From Zhuqueibacter pondensis (GTDB lineage Bacteria; Zhuqueibacterota; Zhuqueibacteria; Zhuqueibacterales; Zhuqueibacteraceae), in the NCBI GenBank assembly GCA_034505955.1, contig JAPDQK010000030.1:1-64000 (forward strand): DNA of 64,000 nucleotides, in the 5' to 3' direction. Position numbers and translations under genes: made by a program. How positions within the stretch are numbered: position 1 is the stretch's first letter; every line of letters starts with the position of its first letter. The notes beneath the pieces were generated by a model. It was given only the letters and a program-made list of their open reading frames with translations, was not told the origin of the DNA and did not search any database. This document shows positions 51,882 through 60,777 of this stretch, one piece after another.

Positions 51882-53312
51882 TTACCAAGGAGGCAAGAAT
51901 TCCTCCCCATGAAAAAGAAAAATACCCCGGTCTTTGGCTAACTTAATCATCGCTGGAGTAAAACCACTCTTACTAAAAAGGGCGAAGTACGGTTTACGTT
52001 TTTTCTTTTGCCATTCGACCAACTCACTTTTGGCAACCAACTCTTCAAAGATGTTCACACCAACTGGTTTTCTTGTCCATTTAGCCTCACCAAATAGGAT
52101 CGTTTTTTGCTCCGGATTAAAAGCCACCAAATCGATTTCCTGATTTCCCGACCACCAGTGTCCTGCATGCGGAAAATCTGGAACGTGCCCGGCATGAGCA
52201 GCTTGTTTCAGTATCTCTGGCAGAATCTCCTCATAAGCCGAAGCTAACCATTGCGCAAATTGCATCTGGATTTTTCTCAAAACTGGATTAACTTGCCCTT
52301 CCTCCAAGAGGCTTTTGTTGAGAAAAATAAACCGAAACCAAAATTTGAAAAAGTTGTCGGTGATGGAATAAACTCCCTGTTTGCTTTTTTCCGGCTGTAG
52401 CTCGGTTACCGGGATATCTTTATTCACGATGCGCAGCGCACGGAGAACCGATAAGTATTTAGTGAGAACATTCTTTGGAAGTCCCGTTTCGTTGACAATT
52501 TCACCCAATTTTTGTTTGCCCAGAGCGATCGCGCGGAGGATCGAAAAGTAGTTCCGAGGTTCCTTGAGCTCCTGTCTCAAGATAAATTCCACTTCTTCAT
52601 ACAACAGCTCTCCCTTGGTAAGCATGAAACGACGGACATTTTCCCAAAAGGGTCGATTGGGGTCGAACTTTAAAAGATACATCGGCACCCCTCCCAAAGC
52701 GCTCCAGTAAGCTAACCGTTCCTCAAAGCGTTTATCAGAAAACACCTTAACCAGCTCATTAAAAGTGAAAGGTTGAACATTAAGCTGGCCCGTTCGCCGG
52801 CCATAGAGAGGCGCTTTTTGCCACAGTACCTGGCTTTCCATCATCGAAATGCTTGAGCCGAGCAAAACCAAAAATGCGTGAGTATCTTTCAAGTACTCAT
52901 CCCAACCCTTTTGGAATAGCGATGCAACCGCCGGGTTGCCTTCCAGTAAGTAGGGAAATTCGTCAATGACAATGACCAGTCTTTCAGAAGTAGTCTTTTC
53001 TTTCAAGTAGGCAAAGAACTGCTCCCATTGACCAAAGCCGCGGTCGGAAAGAAAGGAGTCGCGAAAAAATTCTCCGACTTTTCGGGCGACATCGAATAGT
53101 TGAACAGACTCCGGAAGTTTGTCGGCAAGAAAATATAGGTGCGGCTTATCTTGGAAGAATTGCTTGATAAGTTCGGTCTTGCCAACTCTGCGTTTTCCGT
53201 AAATGACGATGAGCTGCGCGCTTTTCTCTTGATATTTGCTATTGAGAAATTGTAGCTCTTGCTCGCGGTTGTAGAAAGGCAACGGCAACTCCTGACAAAA
53301 AGTATACTTCAA
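51882..53312 (-). CDS. ATPase of the archaeal-type AAA family with C-terminal DUF234 nuclease-like domain
   Basis: 476 residues with TTG start at 53312 (FYNREQELQFLNSKY begins the family resemblance). Walker A VIYGKRRVGKTELIKQF (about 39-46), Walker B RLVIVIDEFPYLLE, sensor-like LLGSSISMMESQ. A winged-helix stretch follows (LGEIVNETGLPKNVLTKYLS), then a C-terminal DUF234 region with GNQEIDLVAFNPEQKTILFG, EAKW, which has the E...D...ExK spacing of PD-(D/E)XK nucleases. Family members are widespread; some are linked with defence or toxin-antitoxin roles, but function is unknown. The start codon sits inside an iterated AGTATACT palindrome, hinting at self-regulation. Confidence 0.88.
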   Translation of the reverse strand: MKYTFCQELPLPFYNREQELQFLNSKYQEKSAQLIVIYGKRRVGKTELIKQFFQDKPHLYFLADKLPESVQLFDVARKVGEFFRDSFLSDRGFGQWEQFFAYLKEKTTSERLVIVIDEFPYLLEGNPAVASLFQKGWDEYLKDTHAFLVLLGSSISMMESQVLWQKAPLYGRRTGQLNVQPFTFNELVKVFSDKRFEERLAYWSALGGVPMYLLKFDPNRPFWENVRRFMLTKGELLYEEVEFILRQELKEPRNYFSILRAIALGKQKLGEIVNETGLPKNVLTKYLSVLRALRIVNKDIPVTELQPEKSKQGVYSITDNFFKFWFRFIFLNKSLLEEGQVNPVLRKIQMQFAQWLASAYEEILPEILKQAAHAGHVPDFPHAGHWWSGNQEIDLVAFNPEQKTILFGEAKWTRKPVGVNIFEELVAKSELVEWQKKKRKPYFALFSKSGFTPAMIKLAKDRGIFLFHGEEFLPPW

Positions 53313-53336
53313 AGTATAATACTTTCAAGTATACTC
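53300..53336. promoter_or_regulatory. Iterated AGTATACT palindromes, probable operator of the ATPase gene
   Basis: AAGTATACTT (53300-53309), AAAGTATAATACTTT (53311-53325) and AAGTATACTC (53327-53336) lie at centre spacings of about 13.5 bases and cover the start codon of the ATPase. Each is a palindrome. A repeated operator of this kind suits a dimeric regulator; which protein binds is unknown, the ATPase's winged helix being one candidate. Confidence 0.55.
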
Positions 53337-53419
53337 AAGGTAAGTTACCGAGCACAAAAATGCAAAGATAGGATCATCATGTAGTGTAGACCATCAAATC
53401 GCCCACACGACTAAGCCGG

Positions 53420-56400
53420 TTAGAATAGTGCATCGTACAGGTGCCTGTTCTCTACACTTGTCCACCGCGTTTGTATTCCCCCATCATGCTGAAAATCGAG
53501 CAGCATAATCCGCCCTTGCTCCTGCAACTGACGCAAATATTCTTCCAATTTCTCATCACACCTTTCTCTCAGCTCCTCGGTGGTCGCATCGCCCAACGCG
53601 TTGATAATCTCCAGCAGATCCTCGGCATTACGCGCGCGGCGTTGGGGATCGAGATACTGCCAGTACTTCTCGGCGTTTTCCACCAGCTCCGGAGAGATAA
53701 TGGCTGGCACGGGACCGGCATTGAGTACCTCGTGCAGCAGCTCGCGATTCACTTCCAACGCCTGCCCATGTTGCACCAAGCGCACTTCGTTGAAGTCGTA
53801 CAGGTAATTCGCCATGAAGTTGAACAATAAGTTGTTGGTAAAAGGCGAGGGAAAATCGGTCTGAACGTAGCGGACGGCTATTTTGCCGGCATGCACATTT
53901 TCTATCACCCGTTTCAAATTTTCCAAATCGAAAGCCTCGCGCAGGCAATCGCGATAGGTTTCGATGATCAGCGGGAAGTCATCATATTTGCGAACCGCCT
54001 GCAAAAGATCTGCTGAGCGCAGGCGTTGCTGCCAGAGCGGCATGCGGCGCTTCGGGGTGGTGCGCGGTAACATGAGCGCGCGTGCAGCGTTGTAGCGAAA
54101 ACGTGTGGCAAAAGGCGGCGTCATACTGAGCGCTTTGAAATTACGCTCTTCGATTTCTTCTGGCGTCGGGGAGAGAAAAGCCTCGAGGGAGGGAGGACGT
54201 TCGGTATTGATAAAACGAAGCATCAAACCATCGTCATCAAATTGGCTTTGCACTTCGACTCCGGTCAATTCTTCCATTTTGTTTTTCAAGGCAAAAGCCC
54301 ACGGCGCGTTGACTTTGCCGCCAAAGACGGAGTGAATGAACAGGCGCGGGTCGCCAACTTCATCATAAAATTGCTCGACGATGATTTGCTGATCCGTCGG
54401 CAGCGTGCCGGTACTCTCGNNNNNNNNNNNNNNNNNNNNNNNNNNNNNNNNNNNNNNNNNNNNNNNNNNNNNNNNNNNNNNNNNNNNNNNNNNNNNNNNN
54501 NNNNNNNNNNNNNNNAGGCAAAAGCCCACGGCGCGTTGACTTTGCCGCCAAAGACGGAGTGAATGAACAGGCGCGGGTCGCCAACTTCATCATAAAATTG
54601 CTCGACGATGATTTGCTGATCCGTCGGCAGCGTGCCGGTACTCTCGATTTGTTTGTCGAAATGCGCCAGCAGATTTTCCGCCGACCAGCGATCCATCGCG
54701 AAATATTCCATCAACCACTCAATGACTTGCGGCGAAGCCATGCGTGCTTGCACTTGCCGGCGGAATTCACCTACCCGCAAGCCGGTGTCATAATCGCGAT
54801 AGAAAAAATCGCCGCGCCAAAAGGGGGGACGTGGTCGTTCGCTGTGCGCCGAAGTCACCCAGATGCGGTCATGCTCGATGCCGGTGATGCGCCACTCCGA
54901 GGAGCCAAGATAGAAAATGTCGCCGACGTTGGACTCGAACACGAACTCTTCTTCCATCTCCCCGATTTTGATATTGCTATCGGCAATATAGACACCATAG
55001 TAACCGCGGTCCGGAATCGTGCCGCCATTCATGATCGCCAACAGCCGCGCGCCGCGCCGGGCAATGAGGCGATTGTTGACGCGATCCCAGGCAATTTTCG
55101 GCCGCAGCTCGCGCAGGTCCTGCGAGGGATATTTGCCGCTCAGCATATCGAGTACGCTGTCGAAGAGAGTGCGCGAAAGCTGGCGATAGCAATAAGATTG
55201 GCGCACGAGCTGATAAAGTGCATCCGGATTCCACTCATCGACGCTCACGGCGGCGACAATTTGCTGCGCGAGCACATCAAGACAATTTTCCGGCACGTGC
55301 GTCTCTTCAATCGCAGCGTCAAACATGCCGCGGCTGATCATGGCCAAATCGCCGATGTCGTGACGATAGAGCGGGAAGAAGCGGCCTTTGCTGGTGGCGG
55401 AAATGAGATGGCCGCTGCGGCCGACACGCTGCATGGCGCGACTGACGGATTTTGGTGAGCCGAGCTGCACGACGCAATCAATCGAGCCGATGTCGATGCC
55501 CAGCTCGAGCGATGAAGTTGCCGCGAGGGCTCGTAACTCCCCGCGTTTCAGCTTGTCTTCCATCTCGAGCCGGACTTCTTTCGAGAGGCTGCCGTGATGC
55601 GCTTGCACCAATTCTTCTGTGGAGTGAGTTTGTTGGCGATGCCAATCATTCAAGGCTTTGGCGATTTTCTCGGCTTGCGCGCGCATCAGCGTGAAGATCA
55701 ATGTCGTGCGATGCTGCTGAATCAGCTCGTAGAGTTTTTCCGTGATGGCCGGAAAGATGCTGTGGTCGGGCAAATTGCCGTAATCTTCCACCGCGCTGAT
55801 AATTTTGAGATCAACCTCTTTTTTCTGGCCACAGTCGAGAATTTCGACGGGGCGGGGGAGAAGGTTCGAGGTATGCAAGTCCGAAGTCAAAGGGTCCGAA
55901 GTCGGAGGTCGGGATGTAAAACCGCCGAGAAAGGCAGCGATGCGCTCCAATGGTCGCTGTGTTGCGGAGAGGCCGATGCGGACAAAATCTCTGCGGCAGA
56001 GATGTGCCAGGCGTTCGAGCGAGAGGGAGAGATGCACGCCGCGTTTGTTGCCGCACAGCGCGTGAATCTCATCGACGATGACGTATTTGACGGTGCGATA
56101 CATCTCTATGGCGCGCTCGGAGGTGAGCATGATGAACAGCGATTCCGGCGTGGTGATCAAAATGTGCGGCGGTCGTTTGAGCATTTTTTGGCGCACTTCA
56201 CTCGGCGTATCGCCGGTGCGCACCAGCACGCGAATCCGCGGCACTTCGAGATGCAATTTTGCGGCGATTTCGCGAATGCCAGCCATCGGCACGCGCAAAT
56301 TTTTTTCGATATCATTATTCAACGCCTTGAGAGGCGAAATGTAAAGCGTATGAATCCCGCCAAGATAATTTTTTTCAAAAGTGTCTTTATCGGTTGTCAA

Positions 56401-56664
56401 GCTTTTTTCGAACAAGTCATTGATGCACCACAGAAATGCCGCCAGCGTTTTGCCGGAACCGGTGGGTGCCAAGATTAAAACATTTTTGCCGGCGGCGATC
56501 TCCGGCCAGCCGCGCTCTTGCGGAGGGCTTGGCTTTCCAAATGTCTGAGTAAACCAGGTGGAGACGGCTGGGTGGAAGAGGTTCCAAGAAGTCGGGATCT
56601 CCACTCCGCTACGACTGGATTCTGGATACTGGATGCTGGATAGTGGATGTCGGTTGTTCAGCAT
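53420..56664 (-). CDS. lhr: Lhr-type superfamily 2 DNA/RNA helicase, split by an assembly gap
   Basis: The two halves (56664 to about 54647, and 54419 to 53420) form one gene. A 131-base block is repeated exactly on both sides of 96 Ns; dropping one copy and the Ns leaves 3018 bases, 1005 codons plus stop in one frame. Helicase motifs: LILAPTGSGKTLAAF (Walker A), YVIVDEIHALCG (DEIH), HHGSLSKEVR, ATSSLELGIDIGSIDC, QRVGRSGH. Then a winged helix and the Lhr-specific domain. Size fits the bacterial Lhr-core class (3'-5' helicase on forked or RNA:DNA hybrids, in repair). The start may be GTG 56604 (VEIPTSWNLFHPAVSTWF), since the first 20 codons are repeat-like DNA. Confidence 0.92.
54420..54515. 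other. Assembly gap (96 N) flanked by a 131-base exact duplication
   Basis: 54289-54419 and 54516-54646 are identical. They are the overlapping ends of two contigs that were not merged. The gap carries no missing biology as far as the reading frame shows. Confidence 0.95.
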
Positions 56665-56699
56665 AACACTGAAAAAAATTTGTTAAAGAAAGCAAAATT

Positions 56700-56740
56700 G
56701 AGCGCCTGAAGGCTACGCCCGGAGGACGCGACTACGAACG
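56700..56740. repeat. GCGCCTGAAGGC/GACTACG intergenic repeat fragment
   Basis: GAGCGCCTGAAGGCTACGCC, then CGGAGGACGCGACTACGAAC. It resembles the right half of the 34503-34571 element and the GGCTACGCCCG core of the MITE-like elements. Lies between the helicase and the phosphoesterase. Confidence 0.45.
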
Positions 56741-56742
56741 CC

Positions 56743-57954
56743 TCATCTCGCGCGGCGCAACGTTATGAGGGTCACTTCCGCCGGTGCTTGATAACGGAAC
56801 GGCGCAAATGTGAGGCCGAGGCCGTTGGTGACACTCAACACCAAATTGCCAATCTGATGAAAACCCGAATAGTAGCGCGTTTCAATTTGGGAGGCACAAA
56901 GAGAAATCCCGAAAGGTTTAAAAACGAGCTGCCCGCCATGAGTATGGCCGGCGAGGAGAAGGTGATAATCATGGTTTTGAGCAAACCGTATAATATCATC
57001 TGTGGGCTGATGCGAGAGCAGAATATGAACCGCGGCCTCTGGCCGCCTCCGGCGCAAGTGCTCGAGCGTTGATGCTGATGGTCGACGATCGTAGATGTTG
57101 GTGATCACGGTTAGTGATATCCTGCTGGAGCTTGCTGCTATGGTGACAACCGAATCGTCGATCGTGGTGACGCCATTGCCTTGCAAATGTCGCATGATCG
57201 ATCTCGGATCTACCCAAAAGTCATGATCGCCCAAGCAGGCGTAGACGCCGAGGCGTGCGCGCAAGCGTCCCATCATGTTTGCGCCCTGTGCTATGTGACC
57301 CGTGCCGCGCGTGACCAAATCGCCGGCAAACAGAATGAGATCCGGTTTCTGGGCGTTGGCAAGGTCGAGGTATCGTTGCATTTTTCGTTCATCCGTGTAG
57401 GGGTCTGCTTGCAAATCGCTGAGTTGGACAATACGAAAGCCCTCCAAATCAGCCGGCAATGCGGGAATGCGCACCTCGCGGGCCGTGAGTCGCACGGAAT
57501 AAGTATCATGCCCGACACGCACCGCCACATAGACGACGATAATCGCTACCAGTGACACGGTGATGATTGCCTGCCATTGCATCCAATTGGGCCGGTATTT
57601 CTGAAACAGCGGCCACAACGGGAATCGCGCGAGATCAATCACGAGCAGCAGAGGCAACACCTCCAGCACGACAATCAAGCCGCCCCAAAAAGGAAAGGTG
57701 AAAAGCATGTCCAGCCAGCGCCGGCCGCCTCGCAGCGCGCTATTCGCGGCGGTCATCTGCAAGAGAGCAGTTGCAAGCAAAAGCAGAGGATAGAGATTGA
57801 GATAACCTGCTATTGCGATGGTGCTCCAGCGAATTGTCGGGCGCGGCCAGGAAGTCAATTGTCCCAATGCCGCAGCGATTCTCCAGCCGACATACGCGTA
57901 TGCCGCCAATATGGCCGGGAGCACGAATAGGGTCATGCGCAGAAACCAACTCAT
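56743..57954 (-). CDS. Membrane-anchored metallophosphoesterase with altered metal motifs
   Basis: 403 residues. The first 160 contain four to five membrane segments (RMTLFVLPAILAAYAYVGWR, YLNLYPLLLLATALLQ, LIVVLEVLPLLLVIDLA, IITVSLVAIIVVYVAV). The calcineurin-like domain follows: FRIVQLSDLQADPYT where Asp-x-His is expected but Gln stands in place of His; LILFAGDLVTRG (GD); CLGDHDFWVD where GNHD is expected; LLSHQP; LLAGHTHGGQL. It resembles YkuE/LpxG-type phosphoesterases. Changes at two metal ligands may mean another metal or altered activity. No partner gene is adjacent. Confidence 0.88.
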   Translation of the reverse strand: MSWFLRMTLFVLPAILAAYAYVGWRIAAALGQLTSWPRPTIRWSTIAIAGYLNLYPLLLLATALLQMTAANSALRGGRRWLDMLFTFPFWGGLIVVLEVLPLLLVIDLARFPLWPLFQKYRPNWMQWQAIITVSLVAIIVVYVAVRVGHDTYSVRLTAREVRIPALPADLEGFRIVQLSDLQADPYTDERKMQRYLDLANAQKPDLILFAGDLVTRGTGHIAQGANMMGRLRARLGVYACLGDHDFWVDPRSIMRHLQGNGVTTIDDSVVTIAASSSRISLTVITNIYDRRPSASTLEHLRRRRPEAAVHILLSHQPTDDIIRFAQNHDYHLLLAGHTHGGQLVFKPFGISLCASQIETRYYSGFHQIGNLVLSVTNGLGLTFAPFRYQAPAEVTLITLRRAR

Positions 57955-58005
57955 GATTTCAATTTAGATAAATTTAGCTTGTCATGCAAGACGTTTAGCA
58001 ATGGA

Positions 58006-58052
58006 AAAATAAAAGCCCGTTGTGAGAAAAACTACAACCTACAACGGGCTTT
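58006..58052 (-). terminator. Rho-independent terminator of the sigma/anti-sigma operon
   Basis: AAAGCCCGTTGT (58012-58023) and ACAACGGGCTTT (58041-58052) form a perfect 12-base stem; on the minus strand it is followed by TTATTTTT. It lies 31 bases after the anti-sigma stop. Confidence 0.9.
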
Positions 58053-58082
58053 CATGCGGGGTAGTATATGGAAGAATTTCTT

Positions 58083-58982
58083 CTATTTTTTCTGCACTAG
58101 AATTTTATCTATTGTCGCCAAAAGCGCAGCGGCTTGTTGACCGTATTGAGAATCTTGTCGCTCCGCCAATGTGACCAGCAGGTTTCTGGCTTCATCAACA
58201 TCGCCTTGGATGAGATGTCCTTGTACCAGGTACCACTGCGCTGCAGCATTTTCAGGATCAAGCTGCAAAACTTCGCGCAAGCTTTGAATACCCTCTGCTG
58301 TTTTATTGGTGTGCAATTGACTGATGCCCAGGAATAAATGCGCGTCAATCGAATTGGGAAAGTCACTGGCAAGTTGCGTGAGGCGTTCAACAGCCTGATG
58401 GTAGTTGTGATTTTGATAAATGCGTTGAATCGCGACCAGTCTGGCAAAAAGCGCCGTATCCGTTTTTGTGGCTTCCGAAATCGACCAGTCGAGGTGCTCC
58501 AAGCGTGCCAAAATGTTCGGTTGTGCAGATGACTCCGGCAACATGGCGCCACGCCGGTCCGAATGCGCTCGGAAAGAATGGTGGGTGAGATTAAGATTTG
58601 AAGTAATCAAATAGAAGCCCAGGCTCATGGTGGCGACGAGTAAAATATAAGTTGCAAGGGCGGGAACAACTCGCTTCCATTGTTGGGAGAGGGCAATTTC
58701 CTCCACCCATATTTTCGCTTTTTTCAGCCATCCTGGAGAGACCGGCTTGGGCTTCGCTGTCGTCGGTTCAAAAATACCGGTACCGAAATAATGCATGGCG
58801 GCTGCCGCTTTCTCGACAAAACGCAAATCACGGAAACATTCGTCGCAACCCAGGTAATGTGCCTCAAATGTTTCTTGCTCGGCATCAGGTAAGACGCCTC
58901 GAACATAATTCGTCATGACCTCGAGGCGATTGGGGTACTGACAGGACATTGCAAAATCTCCTACACGCTGATGAATCGTCAA
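58083..58982 (-). CDS. Anti-sigma factor with zinc-finger N-terminus and periplasmic TPR repeats
   Basis: 299 residues. The start ATG at 58982 overlaps the sigma stop (ATGA). Near residue 40 is the anti-sigma zinc motif HYLGCDECFRDL (His-x3-Cys-x2-Cys), a linker, one membrane helix (VVPALATYILLVATMSLGFYL), then outside the membrane TPR-like repeats (YHQAVERLTQLASDFPNSID, EGIQSLREVLQLDPENAAAQ, GDVDEARNLLVTLAERQDSQ). In the cell it should hold the ECF sigma factor at the membrane until a signal acts on the outer repeats. The TPR output of such a sensor is less common than a plain sensor domain. Confidence 0.9.
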   Translation of the reverse strand: MTIHQRVGDFAMSCQYPNRLEVMTNYVRGVLPDAEQETFEAHYLGCDECFRDLRFVEKAAAAMHYFGTGIFEPTTAKPKPVSPGWLKKAKIWVEEIALSQQWKRVVPALATYILLVATMSLGFYLITSNLNLTHHSFRAHSDRRGAMLPESSAQPNILARLEHLDWSISEATKTDTALFARLVAIQRIYQNHNYHQAVERLTQLASDFPNSIDAHLFLGISQLHTNKTAEGIQSLREVLQLDPENAAAQWYLVQGHLIQGDVDEARNLLVTLAERQDSQYGQQAAALLATIDKILVQKK

Positions 58983-59536
58983 GGCTTGAATCTTGAGTCG
59001 TTTCTACAAAGTTTTCTCAACCGCTTAAGTGCATCGGATTTGATGCTATAAAGCTTGTTTACCGGGATGCCCAGCTTTTGCGCTGCTTCTTTTTCTCTAT
59101 ACTCTTGGTAGAATATCAAGTCCAAAACCTGGACATATATTTTGGGTAGTTTCGAGATTTTTTCTTTCAGCAATTTGGCCACCTCTTCGGCCTCGGTCTC
59201 ATCTTTGAAAACAATTCCGATGCATTCGGCGATCTCAAAGGGGGCTCGCCGGCGTTCGTGCCGGTGCTCGCGACGAAAAAAGGATTGGGCGACATTCTTG
59301 GCAATCCCGATGAGAAAAGTACCGGGCTCGGCATTGTTGCGGCCTTCGTACTTGGAACAGCACTGCAACGCAGCCGCCATCGTCTCTTGCAGCACATCAT
59401 CCAAATCAGCGCCGTTAAGATTCCACTTTTTCCACAGATAAAACCTGACCGCCTCCTGGCGCGAAACAATCCATTCGGCGTCGATCTGGCGTTGCCGGCC
59501 TTTGCCGGCATTGTCAATAAAATTCTGTGCGATCAT
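58979..59536 (-). CDS. ECF-type sigma-70 family RNA polymerase sigma factor
   Basis: 185 residues. Region 2: VRFYLWKKWNLNGADLDDVL, QETMAAALQCCSKYEGR, with the DxDDVxQET signature. Region 4: ISKLPKIYVQVLDLIFYQEY, REKEAAQKLGIPVNKLYSIK, SDALKRLRKLC. There is no long N-terminal extension, so it is a standard ECF. The anti-sigma gene follows with a 4-base overlap. No clear promoter stands in front that could show its own recognition site. Confidence 0.94.
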   Translation of the reverse strand: MIAQNFIDNAGKGRQRQIDAEWIVSRQEAVRFYLWKKWNLNGADLDDVLQETMAAALQCCSKYEGRNNAEPGTFLIGIAKNVAQSFFRREHRHERRRAPFEIAECIGIVFKDETEAEEVAKLLKEKISKLPKIYVQVLDLIFYQEYREKEAAQKLGIPVNKLYSIKSDALKRLRKLCRNDSRFKP

Positions 59537-59605
59537 TCTTTCGGTAAAGCAATGTTTGGAATGTGCATTGCCGTTCCACGCGGTCGGACAAAATCCGCTG
59601 CCGGG

Positions 59606-60667
59606 TTACTTCAGTTCTTCCATCAGCTCTTCCAAAGCCCGAGGTCCTGGCCGGACGCGCGCGGCCGGCAAAGTTGCCAGCGGCTCGTCGACGATATTCA
59701 ACAGCTCGAGAAAATCTTTGCCGTTGGGATTGATGTAAAAAATCCCCGTCAGCAATTCGCCGCGTTGGCGCGCCTCAGCCAGCAGGCGAATGGCATCAAG
59801 TGGATTCGAGGGGTCGTAATCAGCCGGCAGTTTGCTCAGGAGCAGGCGCGAGCCATCGTGCATCTCCACTTCTTTTGTTGTGCCGGGTTCGTAGTCCACT
59901 GAAATGTCCTCGAAGAATGGCACAAAGCTCACCTCGCCAAAAAGCTCCTCGTGATCCTTGACGTAGCTGTAGCTTTTGGTGGAACCTTCATGATCGTTGA
60001 AGGTCACGCACGGTGAGATCACGTCAATCATCGCGGTGCCACGATGGGAGATCGCCGCTTTCAGAATCGCCGACAACTGCTGTTTGTCACCTGAAAACGA
60101 GCGCGCGACAAAAGTTGCGCCAAGCTCAATCGCCAGCGCGCAAGTATCCACGGGCGGAAGATCGTTCACGACGCCGGATTTGAGCTTCGAGCCGATGTCG
60201 GCTGTTGCGGAGAACTGGCCCTTGGTCAGGCCATAAACGCCGTTGTCTTCGATGATGTAGATGATCGGTACATTACGGCGCATCATGTGCACGAACTGGC
60301 CGATGCCGATAGAAACCGTGTCACCGTCTCCGCTCACGCCGATGCTCAGAAGGTTGCGGTTGGCCATAACCGCCCCCGTTGCCAGCGAAGGCATGCGGCC
60401 ATGGACGCCGTTGAATCCGTGCGCGGCATCAATGAAATACGCCGGTGATTTGCTCGAACAACCAATGCCGGAAAATTTGGCAACGTTGTACGGGTTGACA
60501 CCCATTTCATAAAAAGCATCAATAATGCGTTCGGTGATGGCGTTATGCCCGCAACCGGCGCACAGTGTGGATTTGCCGCCGCGATAGATCGCTATATCAA
60601 AGCCGAGTCGATTGACTTTGGCTGTTTTTGTCGTCTGGGAAGGAGTAGTGGTGATGGTGTTACTCAT
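59606..60667 (-). CDS. korB: 2-oxoacid:ferredoxin oxidoreductase beta subunit (KorB type)
   Basis: 353 residues. TPP-binding part: LCAGCGHNAITERIIDAF, KFSGIGCSSKSPAYF, GVSGDGDTVSIGIGQFVHMM with the GDG motif and EDNGVYGLTKGQFS. Such subunits pair with a fused gamma-alpha chain to oxidise 2-oxoglutarate or related 2-oxoacids to acyl-CoA, reducing ferredoxin; the reverse reaction feeds the reductive TCA cycle. GAGGAA precedes the ATG at 60667. It follows korA on the same strand after 110 bases, which hold a TTGATGCTTG/CAAGCATCAA hairpin. Confidence 0.93.
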   Translation of the reverse strand: MSNTITTTPSQTTKTAKVNRLGFDIAIYRGGKSTLCAGCGHNAITERIIDAFYEMGVNPYNVAKFSGIGCSSKSPAYFIDAAHGFNGVHGRMPSLATGAVMANRNLLSIGVSGDGDTVSIGIGQFVHMMRRNVPIIYIIEDNGVYGLTKGQFSATADIGSKLKSGVVNDLPPVDTCALAIELGATFVARSFSGDKQQLSAILKAAISHRGTAMIDVISPCVTFNDHEGSTKSYSYVKDHEELFGEVSFVPFFEDISVDYEPGTTKEVEMHDGSRLLLSKLPADYDPSNPLDAIRLLAEARQRGELLTGIFYINPNGKDFLELLNIVDEPLATLPAARVRPGPRALEELMEELK

Positions 60668-60777
60668 ATCAATTTCCTCGTGGTTTCCATCTTCTCGAAT
60701 GGTTCTGTTCCTTGATGCTTGCTCCTGGATCGTTGATCATTGTCTTCGTCACAGGCATTGGCATGCCACTTCAAGCA

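Noticed and set aside
54289..54646. Tandem duplication inside the helicase gene
   Set aside because: The exact identity of 131 bases at both sides of a run of N, and the intact frame after collapsing them, mean an assembly artefact.
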